Assembly (NCBI GenBank): GCA_013399855.1
Contig: VXAY01002359.1
Location: 817,776-881,775 of the forward strand
DNA from: Oxyruncus cristatus
Lineage: Eukaryota; Chordata; Aves; Passeriformes; Cotingidae
Reading direction: 5' to 3'
DNA: 64,000 nucleotides
Of the stretch, positions 40,062 to 51,742 are shown piece after piece (within the stretch, counting starts at the first letter, position 1; every line of letters starts with the position of its first letter). Both the position numbers and the translations under genes were made by a program. The notes beneath the pieces are model-generated. The model did no database searches, had not been told where the DNA came from, and worked only from the letters and a program-made list of their open reading frames with translations.

Positions 40062-43000
40062 AGGAAAGCAAAAAAAAGAGTTTACATTTAGTGCTGACCT
40101 ATTTCGATCCTTGAGTTTTCCTCCTGCTTACAGACCAATCAAACAGCATAATATAAAGAGCAGCAGCATGTGCACCTGAAGATAATAAAGTTGGTGCAAA
40201 GTTTGCAGACATGTTCTGTGTCTGTAAATCTCAGCAACCACTTCAGAAAAGAAGCTGAATTTTAAACTGGTAAGGAAACAGGAGTGATGGTCTTAGAGCA
40301 GATGTGGTCTGTAAATCACAATGAGTATTTTTTTAGACATGGCCTTGGTTTCAGAAATAACATAAATTTCAGGTGAATTTTAAGTTGACGTGAAGAAAAT
40401 GTTTTTCTCCGAACTCTAAGCTTTTTATTATGACAATTCAGATACTCCATCTATAAAACTAAGTGTACTAAATAATTAAAAAAAACTTAACATAAGAATA
40501 TCCAGTGAGGCCCCATCTGATCAAGAAGAGAATGCTAATGAAGACTGAAAAAGGCAATTGCACTTTTATTTTGGTTTTAGTTCCTCTTTTCATCTATTCA
40601 TAAATTGCAAATGAGAGAACTGGAATAAACTGCCAGTATAGTCCAAGACCTCCACAGCCAAGTATCCTACTTCTCCCTATGGGTCTTTCCAGCCTCTAGG
40701 AAAACCCTCTTAGTATCAATGCCACACTAGCACACTAATACTTTGCAGTTTGGCTTCTGGCCCCCGTCCCTGTCTCTCAGATGTCTTTATCTGCTCTCGC
40801 ACCTCAAAGACAGCACATTTTGTAACAGTAATTAGGACAGGACTGTGGCAATACAAAAATTGCTTCTCCTCTAGGAACTCTTCTGTGCCCTAATAACCAT
40901 TTGTTTGGTAGATTTTGACTGCCCAGCAGGAGCACATGGCATTTGTTGGCACTGGGGCTCTGAACTGAGACACCACGAGGCAACAGCCCCCAGGCAATAC
41001 AGTCCTGAAAAGCCCCACTGGAAGCAATTTTGTCTCTCTAGAGTGTCTTTCACTACAAGATGTTCTTCTTTTCTCTTATGCTCATCTAACGGAATTAAGA
41101 TTTCTACTGCTCGTTAGAAGTAATACTTGCATCCAATTCACCTCCACATTTTCACGTCCCATTGCACTGAAATCAAGGAAATAGGGGAAGAATCCTGTGA
41201 ATATTTCAGTGGCATAAGGACACAGAATGAAAGAAAGATGATAAAGCAACAACTTTACACTAACCCTCATTCTCAAGTTTTTCACATTAGTAGCAATGCC
41301 AAAGCTTTGAGTTTAACAAAATGTAGGCAGAGAAACAACAAATGGCTATAAAACTGTGAATTTGCATTTAAGAGGGAAGGTTCACAGCTCCTGTAGAGTT
41401 GGTGGAGGGCACACTGACTACTGCATTTTATCTGATCATCTGAAGATATGCTGTGACCAGCAACAGGTTCAGGAGCTGCAGCTGCCTGTTCTCCTTTACA
41501 CTCCTTATTTCTATTGTCTTCTTAAGCTATGAACTGCGCCTGTCAGGAGCTCTCTCTTCCAAGAAGCTCTTAGGCCCAGCGCATCGGATTCCAGTCTTGA
41601 AGGAATTTGCTAGAGCTTCTTATAACTCAGACTACAATAATAATACGCTACATTCACAAGATTTTATGTTAATGAAATGGAAAAAAAAAAATTAGGTGCC
41701 TGCCTTGATTTTAGCCCATGGCTTTGCCTCAAGCTAAAATGCACGCTAAGTGAGCTTGAACTAATAATGTCATCTCTGTGATTCCTAATGATTTAATTAA
41801 ATGACTATGGTTGCATTCAAATAAATATCTGAATCTCATTTTGTGAAGTACAAAAAATTGTTTTAATTAAACCTGATTACAGAAGTCATCGAAGGAAGCA
41901 TTCTCTTTAGTACTTCTGCAGTGAAATGGAATCCATTAATCACTTTGATCTCCACATTTGAGATACTACAGAAATAAGTGCCTGTAAAGGAACTGTTGTC
42001 ATGTTCTATAGAAATACAGTGGTACAAAACCCTATCCTAATGGGAAATTAAAGATGAGAAATGAAAGACTACTGAAGCTCAAAATTCAATAGTTCTGTTC
42101 CTTAAAAAAAAATACCTCTCACTATGCCTGTGAAATCACTCAAATTTTTTCCCAGACAATGGTAGATTTTCAGTTTTAGAAGAAAATTAAGAATATTGTT
42201 GTGTGTTCTGTGGTGGGACTACTGTTGCTGTGGGAACCACCACACTGAATTTCCATACAGCTGTGTTTATATCCTCAACCAAACAGTAGAATTAAAATAG
42301 TTTTCAGTATTTGTGGGGTTTTTTTTTAATAAATAAATAAGAAAATTCCATTACAGTAGAACCTCAGATTCAAATAAACACACTACTCAATTCTGACAAT
42401 TTGAAATTTTTTCACAGTTAGCAGGTTTTCACCAAAAATAACTGCAACTGAAAATAATTTAATTTCTTTGACACGTTGACCTAAAAATGCTTATTTCAGA
42501 AAGCTGAGTTTTCTACCTGGATTGATATGCCTCAGTGTATTAAAGCTACTAGAAAAACATACAGCATGTGTTCTGGAACAGTCTTATTCTGCTGTGGCTT
42601 CTTGATTCCTTTCACTGCCATTAGGAGAGTCTGAGGAAAGCACAGTTTGTAAAATTTTAATATTCAACCATTCCAAACTGGAACAATATAATGCTTTAGC
42701 TTCTGTACAGTCTCCTTCCTCCAGGAAAATTCCCGAAGACAAAGGTCTAGAAAGCTGCGTACAAGAATTGCTAGTAGGTAAAAGAAAGTATGTTTTGTTC
42801 AACTATATGTGATGGGTAATTTCTGAGCAACTTACCAAAAAAATGTTCAAATCTGGGCTGCTGCAGCCATGATCTGGCTGTGTACTAACCATAGCTTGCT
42901 TTGTGATCACATCATCCTATAGTTTTCATTACCCTATGCTATCCTACTTGCCTGAATTTTGAGTGCTCTTCCCATGCTGTACATTTTCCTGTTTCAAATC

Positions 43001-43408
43001 TGGAAGATTCACATTTCCCCCAAGTAACTAAAAGCAAATATTCTCCTTTTTCTTGAATTTTATTAATTTTTTTTAATATATATAGTTATGAAATTGTATG
43101 TATACAAAAATATATTTCCAGAGCTACGCACCATGGCTAGGTGCTAGACAGCCACACTGAATCTTCAATGTGTACCTCTAAAGGTACAGTCAACTGTAAG
43201 ATCTTCACATTTGTAAAAAGTAATAAAAGCAGCAGATGAGCTTAGACAAGCTTAATTTTCTGCAGGTACAGCCAGTAGAATGTTCTTTCAGAAAAAAAAA
43301 AATAAGAAAGAACGAAGTATATCTGACATGCTAAAAAAATTGAATATGAAATTACAAACTTGTGGGACAAGATCTCAGCTGGTACAAATCCCTTCTGTTG
43401 ACCTTAGT

Positions 43409-43789
43409 CTAGACAATTCGATTTAGGCTGCCTAAGAATCCAGACCAGGGTTTCCTTTTCTGATTAATAGCTATCAGATGCAGCCTTGCAAAAGGATTGA
43501 TATGTTCCTGCTCTTGTCCCCTTGGTTTTCGTATCTGGCATTTACAATCTACATGGATATATTCCCTCCAACAAAAGGGTTCTACTTTAATTTCCTGTAC
43601 ATCGCCTGATTCACCTGGATTATACACAATTGCAGTTATGAAGGCTAAAAAACTGATAATTAGAAAGATTGGTAATGGAGACTTGTGATGATTACACCTT
43701 GAATACTTGTTTTGTGCCCTTTCCACTCTAACTCGGTGTGGGGGTGCATCCCCCCCTTCTCTTGGGCCACTATGTGATCTCAGGAATTC
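43409..43789 (-). other. Unidentified minus-strand open frame with a membrane segment
   Basis: The frame is open for about 126 codons after an upstream stop at 43790-43792. No ATG begins it; a GTG lies at 43726. The translated N-terminal part is polar and basic. It is followed by a hydrophobic stretch of about 18 residues beginning PIFLIISFLAF, then a cysteine-containing polar region (motif DCKCQIRKP). This layout resembles a type II anchor or an envelope-like leader, but no family was recognised. It sits inside the interval between the two LTR-like copies, about 0.7 kb from copy B, so it may be a decayed viral or host fragment. A chance frame is possible. Confidence 0.2.
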
Positions 43790-44331
43790 TCATTAGGCCT
43801 TGGCCTTGATTAATGGCCCCTGGGCAGTTAAGCTCCCCTGAGTTTATCAGAAACAGTGTCTGCACCAGGAACTTCTGTTGCCAAACCAACAAAGGGGACA
43901 GGGGACAATCAGTCATCCCTGGATAGCCTTGGAACATTACTTGCCTGAATCATAGCTCGAGAGGAACAATGCAATTGTTACTGGACTTTGGAAAAACTCC
44001 AGTTATTACTATATTGGATTATGGCCAGGACGGACATTGACTGATGACTAATGTCAGTCATCCTGCAACCCAATGAACAGCAGTGCCAAGCGAGGCCCTT
44101 TGAGCTCTCCTGGGCTGTGGCAGCATTCCTCTGAGTGGGAAGACTCTCAGAGCTCATCAAGTGTCCCGTTTGCAGTGCTCAGAGGGCCAGTGCCAGAAGC
44201 TACCAATGGAGCCTGGGCTCTGGGTTACCCCACTAGTGCTTGAGGCTCTACCCTTGCCTGTTGAGAAATGCAAAGGCATACAAATCGAGTATTTCACTGA
44301 ACTTAAAATGAGTTTTAAAAGGTACCTTTGT

Positions 44332-44400
44332 ACACACACACACACACACATATATAGATATGCACATATACAACCCTGTGTCTGTGTGTGTGCATGTGTA
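44332..44400. repeat. (CA)n followed by an inverted (TG)n-like tract
   Basis: An uninterrupted AC run at 44332-44350 is followed by TA-rich sequence and then a TGTGTCTGTGTGTGTG tract at about 44378-44400. The two tracts are complementary and could form an imperfect hairpin with a loop of about 25 bases. The dinucleotide run is likely polymorphic. Confidence 0.8.
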
Positions 44401-44505
44401 AACTGATTTAAATGCCTCATAGCAAGTATAGTGTGAATATTGCCATATCAGATCTATAGTTACTGCTGTGCTTATAGTAAATCCTATTGAATCATTTCAC
44501 AAGTG

Positions 44506-44931
44506 TTAAATTAGTCATTGATTAAGGGCTGTTAAATCCTTTAGATATAAGCTGTTGACCAAGCTGGAGGCTAAGTTTGGGCTCAGACTTACTTAGGCTC
44601 CATCAGGGGCACAGAAAACAAGGGTGTCTATTCTGAACCTCATGACTCAGCAGGAGGGTCTCCCACACCCCTTTGCATCCCAACCAATTTGTGCCCCTAC
44701 CCCTCTGCATCCTTACCCTTTCGCATCCCCTGTCTCTCTAAATCATTCTAAACAGATTCCAATCTGGATTTCCTTTGCATGCTTCATCTGTGTGGTAAGT
44801 AATAGAGTGAACTGTGCCATCAAACTGTTTCACAAAGTTATATTCACTTTCACAAATTTATATTAAACCTACTTTTGCACATACTTTTTACAATGATTCT
44901 TTAAGCGACCTAAAACACTCATTTGTGACCA
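44506..44931. mobile_element. Diverged LTR-like repeat, copy B
   Basis: This is the more complete copy, about 426 bases. On the plus strand it starts TGTTAAATTAG and ends TTTGTGACCA, giving TG...CA termini as in LTRs. On the minus strand it starts TGGTCACAAATGAG, which resembles the start of ERVL-type LTRs as remembered, not as searched. A TATTAAACC segment could be a degenerate poly(A) signal in plus orientation. The five bases flanking the two ends do not match, so no target-site duplication is visible for this copy alone. Homology to copy A covers nearly the whole length except an internal block. Confidence 0.55.
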
Positions 44932-47679
44932 CTGGGTCCCTTTGACAACACTGCTGGCAAACATTGAAGACCTGCCCAAGTATCTAGCTAATATTTATAC
45001 CAGACAACACATTGTAATCAGACAAAAACCAAATAAGGAAAAGACTCATTGAGAAACAGAATCAAACCTCTCCAAACATACACCTCCCTCTATGTCTCCT
45101 CTACTGACGTCACCAAGTGAAGCTGACAGACATGATAGCACGGTAAAATTACATAACTCATAATTTTAGTTTAGGAATTCCATGTGACCTGCTGGCTGCT
45201 TTGCATTGAAACAAGAAATGAGATAAAATAACACAAACCAAGAAACCTTCATACAGCAGCATCTTACTGACAAGCTATTTTTCTTGCATTTCACTGCTAC
45301 TCTGTTGCCAGCTGTCTGAACACATGGCACAAGATGCATCTAGACATTCCAGGGTCCTTCTGCTGACGTTTCCATTAGCCTGAATCTCCTCTTGACAAAA
45401 GCTTATTAGCCACTTCACCCCCATCCAACCCAAACTTTAACTTCTGACACTGCTATGATTCTGGAAATTTTTCCTTTGTCATTACTCTGCCTTTACACTG
45501 CATCTTGTTAATTAAATCATCTTTCTGATATGAAAGAGCACTTTTAAAAATTACAGGTTTGTCCCTTCCCACCACAGACTGAAAAGCCATATGATGTTTA
45601 TTAGCATGCAGCATGTGTTACTTTGAGTTGGCTGCGAGGTTGATGGAGTTAACTTGAATGCCATACTGGTATTCACGCTGGCAGATCTCCAGCTCCTCTC
45701 TGCCACCTGCAAACCACATCCTCCCTCAAACAGAATGCTCATTTCACCATCCCCTGAGGGAACACCAGCTTCTGAACATATTCCTGTTTTCCTTTGTTTT
45801 GCAGGTATGGAAGGTGCTCATACACAGAAGCAAGGCCTTTGTAGAGCTTTCCAGATGACTGACTTTGACCTGTTAAATAGTTTACCCCTCATTTAACTCA
45901 GTGCAGACTCTAAGTCTTTTTTAAGCAAGCCTTTTCTGAATTACTTTTTACTGTAATTCAGTACAAGTAAGGCTACAGGTCTTCATTCAACTTACACAGT
46001 AGAATCAGTGCTTCATCCTATACTGTAGGTTGAGGAATTTCTTTAAGAAAATTACGGTTTTGCTGAAAGATACAGATTCAGGTCAGCCAAAGTGATTGGA
46101 ACAGTTCAGCCTTCGCTGAACTGTTGTGAAATTATTGGGAAGAGGGAGTATTAAAAACATTTAGGAAATAAAATTGATGACTGTATGACTTAGTATAGTC
46201 CGAAAAACTTTCACAGAGAGAATAGGGAGTATTCTAAAACAATTGTAAGACTCATATTTTAAAGGTTTTTTGTTAATTATCACATGATTTCAGCCCTTAA
46301 ACTTAGTGGCATTTGTTACAAGATAGTAAAATGGCAGTTCAGCTGGAGATGTTGCTGCATTAGTGTTTGGCAAGATTTTATGTGAATAGGAAAGCAAGAA
46401 TGCTCCCTCTTAGAGGACAGTGGAATAACCTCTGATTCAATTAGCCTTAACAAAAGAGGTGTATAGAATTAGAAAGAGCTACCTGAATCTTGAGTTTAAA
46501 CAACCCTTTATAGGCTAGTACTGCTCTATCAGGTTAGTTTAACAAGCAATTATAATTATTGGGAGACCAGTCTCTCTATTAAAGGGTCAGGAAAGGAACA
46601 CTACAGTTTCAGCTATGAATATAATTGGACATTTAATGAAATGTGTCTACCCAGTGCTCTTTTCCTTTTCAACAAATTCATTTTAGAATTAAAATGCAGG
46701 ACAGCAGTGCACTAAGAGATATTTCTGGCAGAAAATGACTATTTTATGCTAAGCTGATTTAGTTTTTTAAAATCTGACAGTACAATTAACAGCCTCTATG
46801 AGTTAAAGTACAAAGCAATAGAAACTAATATTACAAATTATGTACAGCACAACTTAAATTTTAAAAGTGGTGACTAAGTTGATCACTCTGTATTTGAACC
46901 CTCAGATAACCTGAAAAGCTCCCAGTATCGATAATTTACTTATCTCACTGAAATCTACTATTTCTAATTTTAGACTCACAAAAGTAGAAGTGCTGTATGC
47001 TTCCAGAAGTTAGGTGTGCTGGGGAAGCCTAGGCCGTTCTCAAAGCTTTAGAAGGAGAATTCTAACACATGAGATTCCTGTCTGCTGCAAACCAGAGCTC
47101 TGGAAATACCCTGATACTCAAATAACCAGGCTTCTTAATTACTATTTACACAAAGGTTCTTAAAATTTCTACTCACATCTGAGTCTTTAATCAAATCTAA
47201 AGGAAACAAGCATAAATTCTCTGAGCAAAATGAATGATTTACTGTATCTAAAATTATGTGAGAGGAAAGCTAATTCATCCTTGGAACACAGTGGTACATC
47301 TTTGCTGGAATTTGCCACTTTCAAATGAGAAGGTAGAAACAAAAGAAATAATTTGATATCTGTTTGAAATATGAGAGAGAGAGTGCTGGAATCATTTGTT
47401 ATCCTAAGTCAATAAAAAATAAAATTTATATGTGGACTGTATCTAAGGCTAGGCATAGCTCCCTCTAAATGGAGAGGAAGGGCTTATACATTTGAGTGCA
47501 GATTGCTGTATCCCAGATTCAAGGTGAGTTTTTTTAATAAAGTATGTTCTGTAGTAAGGACTAGTTTCCCATTTTCACTGTCCTTCCATTGCTAACATGT
47601 ATGGTTAGAAAGGGTGAAGAATTGTATCAAATTCTCACGTGGTGGAAAGAATTATTTTCATATTTTAAAAGTAAAATAT
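44932..47679. other. Non-coding AT-rich DNA
   Basis: No gene or transposable element was recognised. There is a perfect 11-bp hairpin at 46100-46125, listed separately. An isolated, very good acceptor (20-base pyrimidine tract ending in TTTTGCAG, AG at 45803-45804) and an isolated strong donor (TTCAAG followed by GTGAGT, near 47.52 kb) occur. They are not paired into a convincing exon. Confidence 0.5.
46100..46125. repeat. Perfect 11-bp hairpin with a 4-base loop
   Basis: Arm AACAGTTCAGC at 46100-46110, loop CTTC, and the exact inverse arm at 46115-46125. Pairing does not extend usefully outward, so it is too short for a microRNA precursor. It could be a cruciform, a protein-binding dyad or the core of a decayed palindromic element. 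Confidence 0.7.
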
Positions 47680-48072
47680 TCAAAGCTTGTTTGATTGTCG
47701 TTTTCTTGGTGAAGCAGCTATAGCAGACAGTCTGCTACTATCATTTTTACACACAGATATCCTTGAAATCAGCTCTGAGTTCAACAGGAGTTTCGAGACA
47801 TCTAAAAGCCAGTGGTCAGAGCCATCATGAGAGAGGACCCACATGGCTCCGTTGGGAGACAGGGACAGGCAGGAGAGATTAGGCAGCAATAACAGAAAAA
47901 ATTGATGCCCAGGGCCAAGGGTAACTGATCTTACTGGGGCACCATCAGACACTCCTCGGGCTGCTGATTCGACCCCAGCACACCACAACAGGGTCCTGCC
48001 CTGAAGGAAGGTTTCTGCTCTGACTCCAGCCCAATTGGGGAAAACACAGTCTGGTTGTGAATATTCTGTTTT
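47680..48072 (-). other. Terminal-exon-like block, minus strand, GC-richer
   Basis: On the minus strand a pyrimidine-rich stretch ends in GTGTTCGCAG, and the frame continues openly for about 130 codons to a TGA at 47680-47682. The translation has a leucine-rich hydrophobic run followed by LSPNGAMWVLSHDGSDHWLL and a basic C-terminal end (SPRKRQSNKL). The block has more GC and CpG than its flanks. It could be the last coding exon of an unidentified gene, a non-coding RNA exon, or part of a GC-rich LTR or insertion. No TG...CA ends or target duplication were established. No family was recognised. Confidence 0.25.
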
Positions 48073-48084
48073 CTGCGAACACAC

Positions 48085-50075
48085 ACATGGATGGAGAAAA
48101 GAAGGAAGATGCCAACTACAGAAATGGTAACAAAAGAAATGGTTTTTGTGTACAAGTTTTAAATGACATCTGCAAATGCTTTTAATCAGGATAACTGAAT
48201 GATCTTGCTACATGTTCTCTTGAAGGATGCTTTTCAAGTAATCTAATAGTGTAAAATAGTGTTCAGCTTTCCTGAACAAGACTAATCTCAAACCTGCCAA
48301 ATATGTCACTCAATATGCACTCTGTGGAGCCCATAAATGTGGTTATTTGGAAAAAAAATCTCTTATTTTGAGCCAGTATTATGAACTCCAGGCTGGATCC
48401 AAGAACAAATAAAAGAACTTAATCAAATCCTTTTTTTAGCTATTTCCACATACTTAGTGAAGACAGAATGGATTGTCATTCAGCCTAAATTCACCAATTA
48501 TGTAATGTGAGACAAAAAAACCTCCCAAACCTGTACTAGATCTGCGCAGATCCTGATTTAGGTCTCTACACTTCATGCTGAAGTGGATTAGTAAGTGTTC
48601 CCATTTTCTGATCTGCTGGTGGGGCTGTGGACTGAATGTTCAGCTAGGAGTTGTTTACTGAGTTAATGGGTATCTGCTGCTTAATGCTGCTCCTAATTAA
48701 TTTAAGCCTAACAAAGTGAAATTAATTTAAACCCAATAAAGTGTACTCCTGACTTGGGGCATAAACTTATGACAAATGCCACCTGATACTTAAAATCACC
48801 CTAAACAGAAAAGTCTTCACAGAATTAGTATAACCTTTCCAAACATACATCATTATTAATAATTAAGAACCGATCCTAACATAAGCTTTCTACATCTATG
48901 TGCAGAATTTTCCCACCGTCAAGTTAATTTTCATACATTACTTAGGGGTAGACAAGCATTAAAGAATAAATCAGACTGCAAAGTCATATTAAGCTTGAAG
49001 CATAGGAATGAAATACCTAGTTACTCTAGACAGAACAGAAGATTCTCTAGCAGAATTGGAGATGGCAGAAGCAAAGAACTCCAAACTGGCGTGGCATAAA
49101 CCCGGTGAAAGTAAAACACACAAGCTTGTCCTCAAGGATGGGGCCAGGGAGAAATGTGGAGGACAGTTCAGTCCAGCAATGTTTTCCTCTTTTGATCAGA
49201 ACGTGAAGAAGAATGAACAACAAAGTTCAACAAATCCCATTCTCCATGACTGAGTTACAACATGCTCCTTTCTCCTTTGTCCTTCGCTTCTCCCCAGCAC
49301 TTTAAGTGATCTACTAACTCAGGTTTAGATCCACTGGGAAGGCTGGACAAAATAATGCCTCAGAGCACAACAACTTTATTGCACTTCTGTTGTTACAAAA
49401 GGACAAATAGTAAAACCTGTCTTCATATTTGAAACCATAACAATATGGTTATTATCATATAAACCAAGAATGCTACATAAATTAACAAGGGGTCCTTTCA
49501 TTTGTAAATAAAATGAATCAAAAATCACTGAACAGCACAGAACACAATGGTAAATAAGATGCTTTTCTTGCTGGGAGTGATTGACTCATTTAATGGATTT
49601 TTTTCTGCCTTAACTAAGGCAAAACTATGTCTGTGATGCATTATTTTGCATATTGCTATGAAAAAGAAAGCCTTAAGGGATTGCATTACATAGTGTTATC
49701 TAAGGATTTTCTTTTTGTTTCCTGATTTGGGAAAAGAACTAGGATGCCATCCAGTTATCTATCAACAGGATTCCTTGCAGATGTAACATCTGGGGTATAA
49801 AAGAATCAGAATTTTGTGCATATTTTGGTAAGAGCTTTTGTTTAGGACCATCTTGTATTTGCAGATATAGAGCTATTTCACATGTACACCAAGAAACCTA
49901 CCCTACCTAATCTGTGTTTCTAAATTACTGTTATTAAAGTGTATGAAAAAAAATGTTGCCCTTTACCTTCTAAAGGAATACAATCACAGTGAACAAAATT
50001 TGCATCTGCTTTTGTGGTATGTTAGGAGAGTCAAACAAAAGAAGAAAGTATTAATATTCATTTGTATTTATTTAG
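48085..50075. other. Non-coding AT-rich DNA
   Basis: No gene or repeat was recognised. An 81-codon plus-strand frame at 49008-49253 has mixed, polar composition but no usable acceptor or domain. It is only a weak candidate for an upstream exon of the model at 50.08-52.41 kb. Confidence 0.45.
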
Positions 50076-50246
50076 CTCAGAAAAGAGTCTGACATTGTTA
50101 AAGAAAGAGATGCTGGGCTAATGAAATCTATAAATGGGTTTGATGACGTGAGGGAGGAAATCAGCTGGGGCAGTAAAGTAAGGAGAAAGAATTTGGTGTT
50201 TGAATCTTTCACAGATGAGAAAATTCCATCTGATGCTGGGAAACAG
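50076..50246 (+). CDS. Candidate coding exon 1 of 4, unidentified protein
   Basis: A T-rich acceptor ending in TATTTAG precedes 50076 and a donor (AAACAG followed by GTCTGT) starts at 50247. The 171 bases are open for exactly 57 codons in phase 0. The translation is charged and soluble-looking, with a motif SINGFDDVREEISWGS near the middle and DEKIPSD near the end. No domain was recognised and the 5' end of the gene was not found. The donor phase (0) matches the acceptor phase of the next block at 51276. The acceptor and donor are reasonable but not exceptional, so this call depends on the other three blocks. Confidence 0.33.
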
Positions 50247-51275
50247 GTCTGTATTCTTGCTTTTTCATTCTGGTTTTTTTTTTTTTTATGGTAAGAAAAT
50301 CTTGCATATGTTTATAATGACAAGAGATAAACTTTATCTGCTTCTGTAAAAATTGTAGCAGCGTTCTACAATTCTGTACATTAAATCTCGTAGTACCAGC
50401 AGAATTTATTTGTTTATTTGATACTGACTGCCTTGGTGTAAATGTTAGCTTTCTGGAAACTCACAGTAGGTTCTCACTGGTTTTTTGTATGTCCAGACAC
50501 AGTCCTTTGGCTGTCTCGTGACATTTGGGGCTCTTACTGCAGCATCATTCAAATCCAAGATCTCTAGAACCACACAGCAAGAAAATTTTACAATATCTAG
50601 ATTTTCTTCTTGATCTAGACTCCATAAAAGTTTTCTCAGTGTTCTATGATTATATGCATGACATCTGGCCTTTAATGCCTTTATATTTCTAGGAGTCAGA
50701 TGTCAGGCAGTTTGAAAGATTATTTCCTGGTCTCTTGCAGCACCCAATTAAGTTTTATCCCTGACAACCTTTGAAAAGTTGCTCTGTTCTGCCTGAACAG
50801 AAAGCTCACAATCTCAGGCTCCATTAGAATTCTCTTGTCGAGAGACTCAGTGGTGTCCTACACAGTCTTCACTTCAGCTGTGTTAAAGAAACCTGGAAAG
50901 CATCCAGTGCACTTGAAAACCACATTTCACGATTTCCGTTTCTTTATATTCACCGGCTGCAGGAGAATTGGGCTCCAGCACCAAAGCAAAAGACTGCAGT
51001 GCTTTTTGATACTAAAACGTTTAATTTAATAATGAAAAAATAACTTTAAGGTAAGAAAAAATACCCATTTAAGTTTTAAAACTTACGATGGGTTTTAATC
51101 TGGTCAGACATCAATTCACTCATATTGTAGTTTTCCTTTTCTCACCTTTTCTCTTCTCTTTGGGTATGACTGTATACCACCAATCATTTTAAAGATCAAA
51201 ATTATATTAATATTTAAAATGGAAAAATTGGAAGTTAAACTTGAAAAATTCACTACTATTTCTTCATTCATTTAG

Positions 51276-51394
51276 AAGCAACTGATTCAGTCAAATTCCA
51301 CTCAACATAGTTTTGGTACCAAAGCCTTTCCCAATCAGTACACACAGACTTTTCAAGACAATGCTGAATTTCCTCTGCTTATGCTCCAACCTCG
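51276..51394 (+). CDS. Candidate coding exon 2 of 4
   Basis: A good acceptor with a long T/C-rich tract (TTCTTCATTCATTTAG) ends at 51275. The block is open in phase 0 for 39 codons plus two bases up to a weak donor (CCTCG followed by GTGGAT). Without that donor the frame continues nine codons to a TGA at about 51421-51423. In that case the block would instead be an alternative terminal exon. The translation is polar and rich in Q, N, T and F. Confidence 0.28.
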
Positions 51395-51558
51395 GTGGAT
51401 AAAAGGCAGATATGAAATGCCATGACTTCTGTATCAAAATGTGTGTCTCCGCCACTTTTTCTGCCAGAAAAGAAAGCTGCTTTTTCTGTCAGTTCTGACT
51501 CAGGTCGGTTACTGACCAACCCAGGGACTGGCAGCAGATGCACATTTTGACTGCATAG

Positions 51559-51742
51559 GAACACAGCTCGCATGAGACCAGCCTGTTCTTACATCAACAT
51601 GTCTCACACAAATGGAGCAGGAACAAACTCAAGTGGAAGAAACATTAGCAATGACTTGGACCTGCAAACAGGTCACCGAGTATTTGACTCAGCCTTTACT
51701 CAAGGTACCGAGTACAAGGTCCTGATGACATTAGAGTCGCAG
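51559..51742 (+). CDS. Candidate coding exon 3 of 4
   Basis: The preceding intron would be 164 bases and ends in TTTTGACTGCATAG. The block starts in phase 2, which matches the donor at 51394, and is open for 61 codons to a donor (TCGCAG followed by GTAACA) in phase 0. The translation contains several N-glycosylation-type NxS/T sequons (for example NMS, NSS, NIS) and ends in a motif FTQGTEYKVLMTLESQ. That motif resembles the last strands of a fibronectin type III or SEA-like fold, but the similarity is too slight for a call. A TGA lies in frame about ten bases before the acceptor, so splicing is required for the frame to extend upstream. Confidence 0.35.

Larger units (their letters stand above)
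38903..44505. other. Interval between the two LTR-like copies
   Basis: This 5.6 kb is about the length of an ERVL-type internal region, which makes a single decayed provirus possible. No gag, protease, reverse transcriptase or integrase motif could be recognised in any frame, and neither inner LTR edge carries a convincing primer-binding site. Most of the block is ordinary AT-rich sequence with a CCAAA-type tract at 40036-40061. The last 0.8 kb (43.73-44.30 kb) is GC-richer and looks different from its surroundings. Two independent solo insertions remain equally possible. Confidence 0.3.

Noticed and set aside
45781..45896. Very good acceptor (TTTTGCAG) followed by a short open frame
   Set aside because: No donor or compatible downstream exon was found, and the frame ends after about 29 codons. 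An isolated acceptor-like site is expected by chance in this much sequence.
47470..47530. Strong GTGAGT donor with a possible 22-base micro-exon
   Set aside because: The acceptor is weak and no neighbouring exon has a matching phase.
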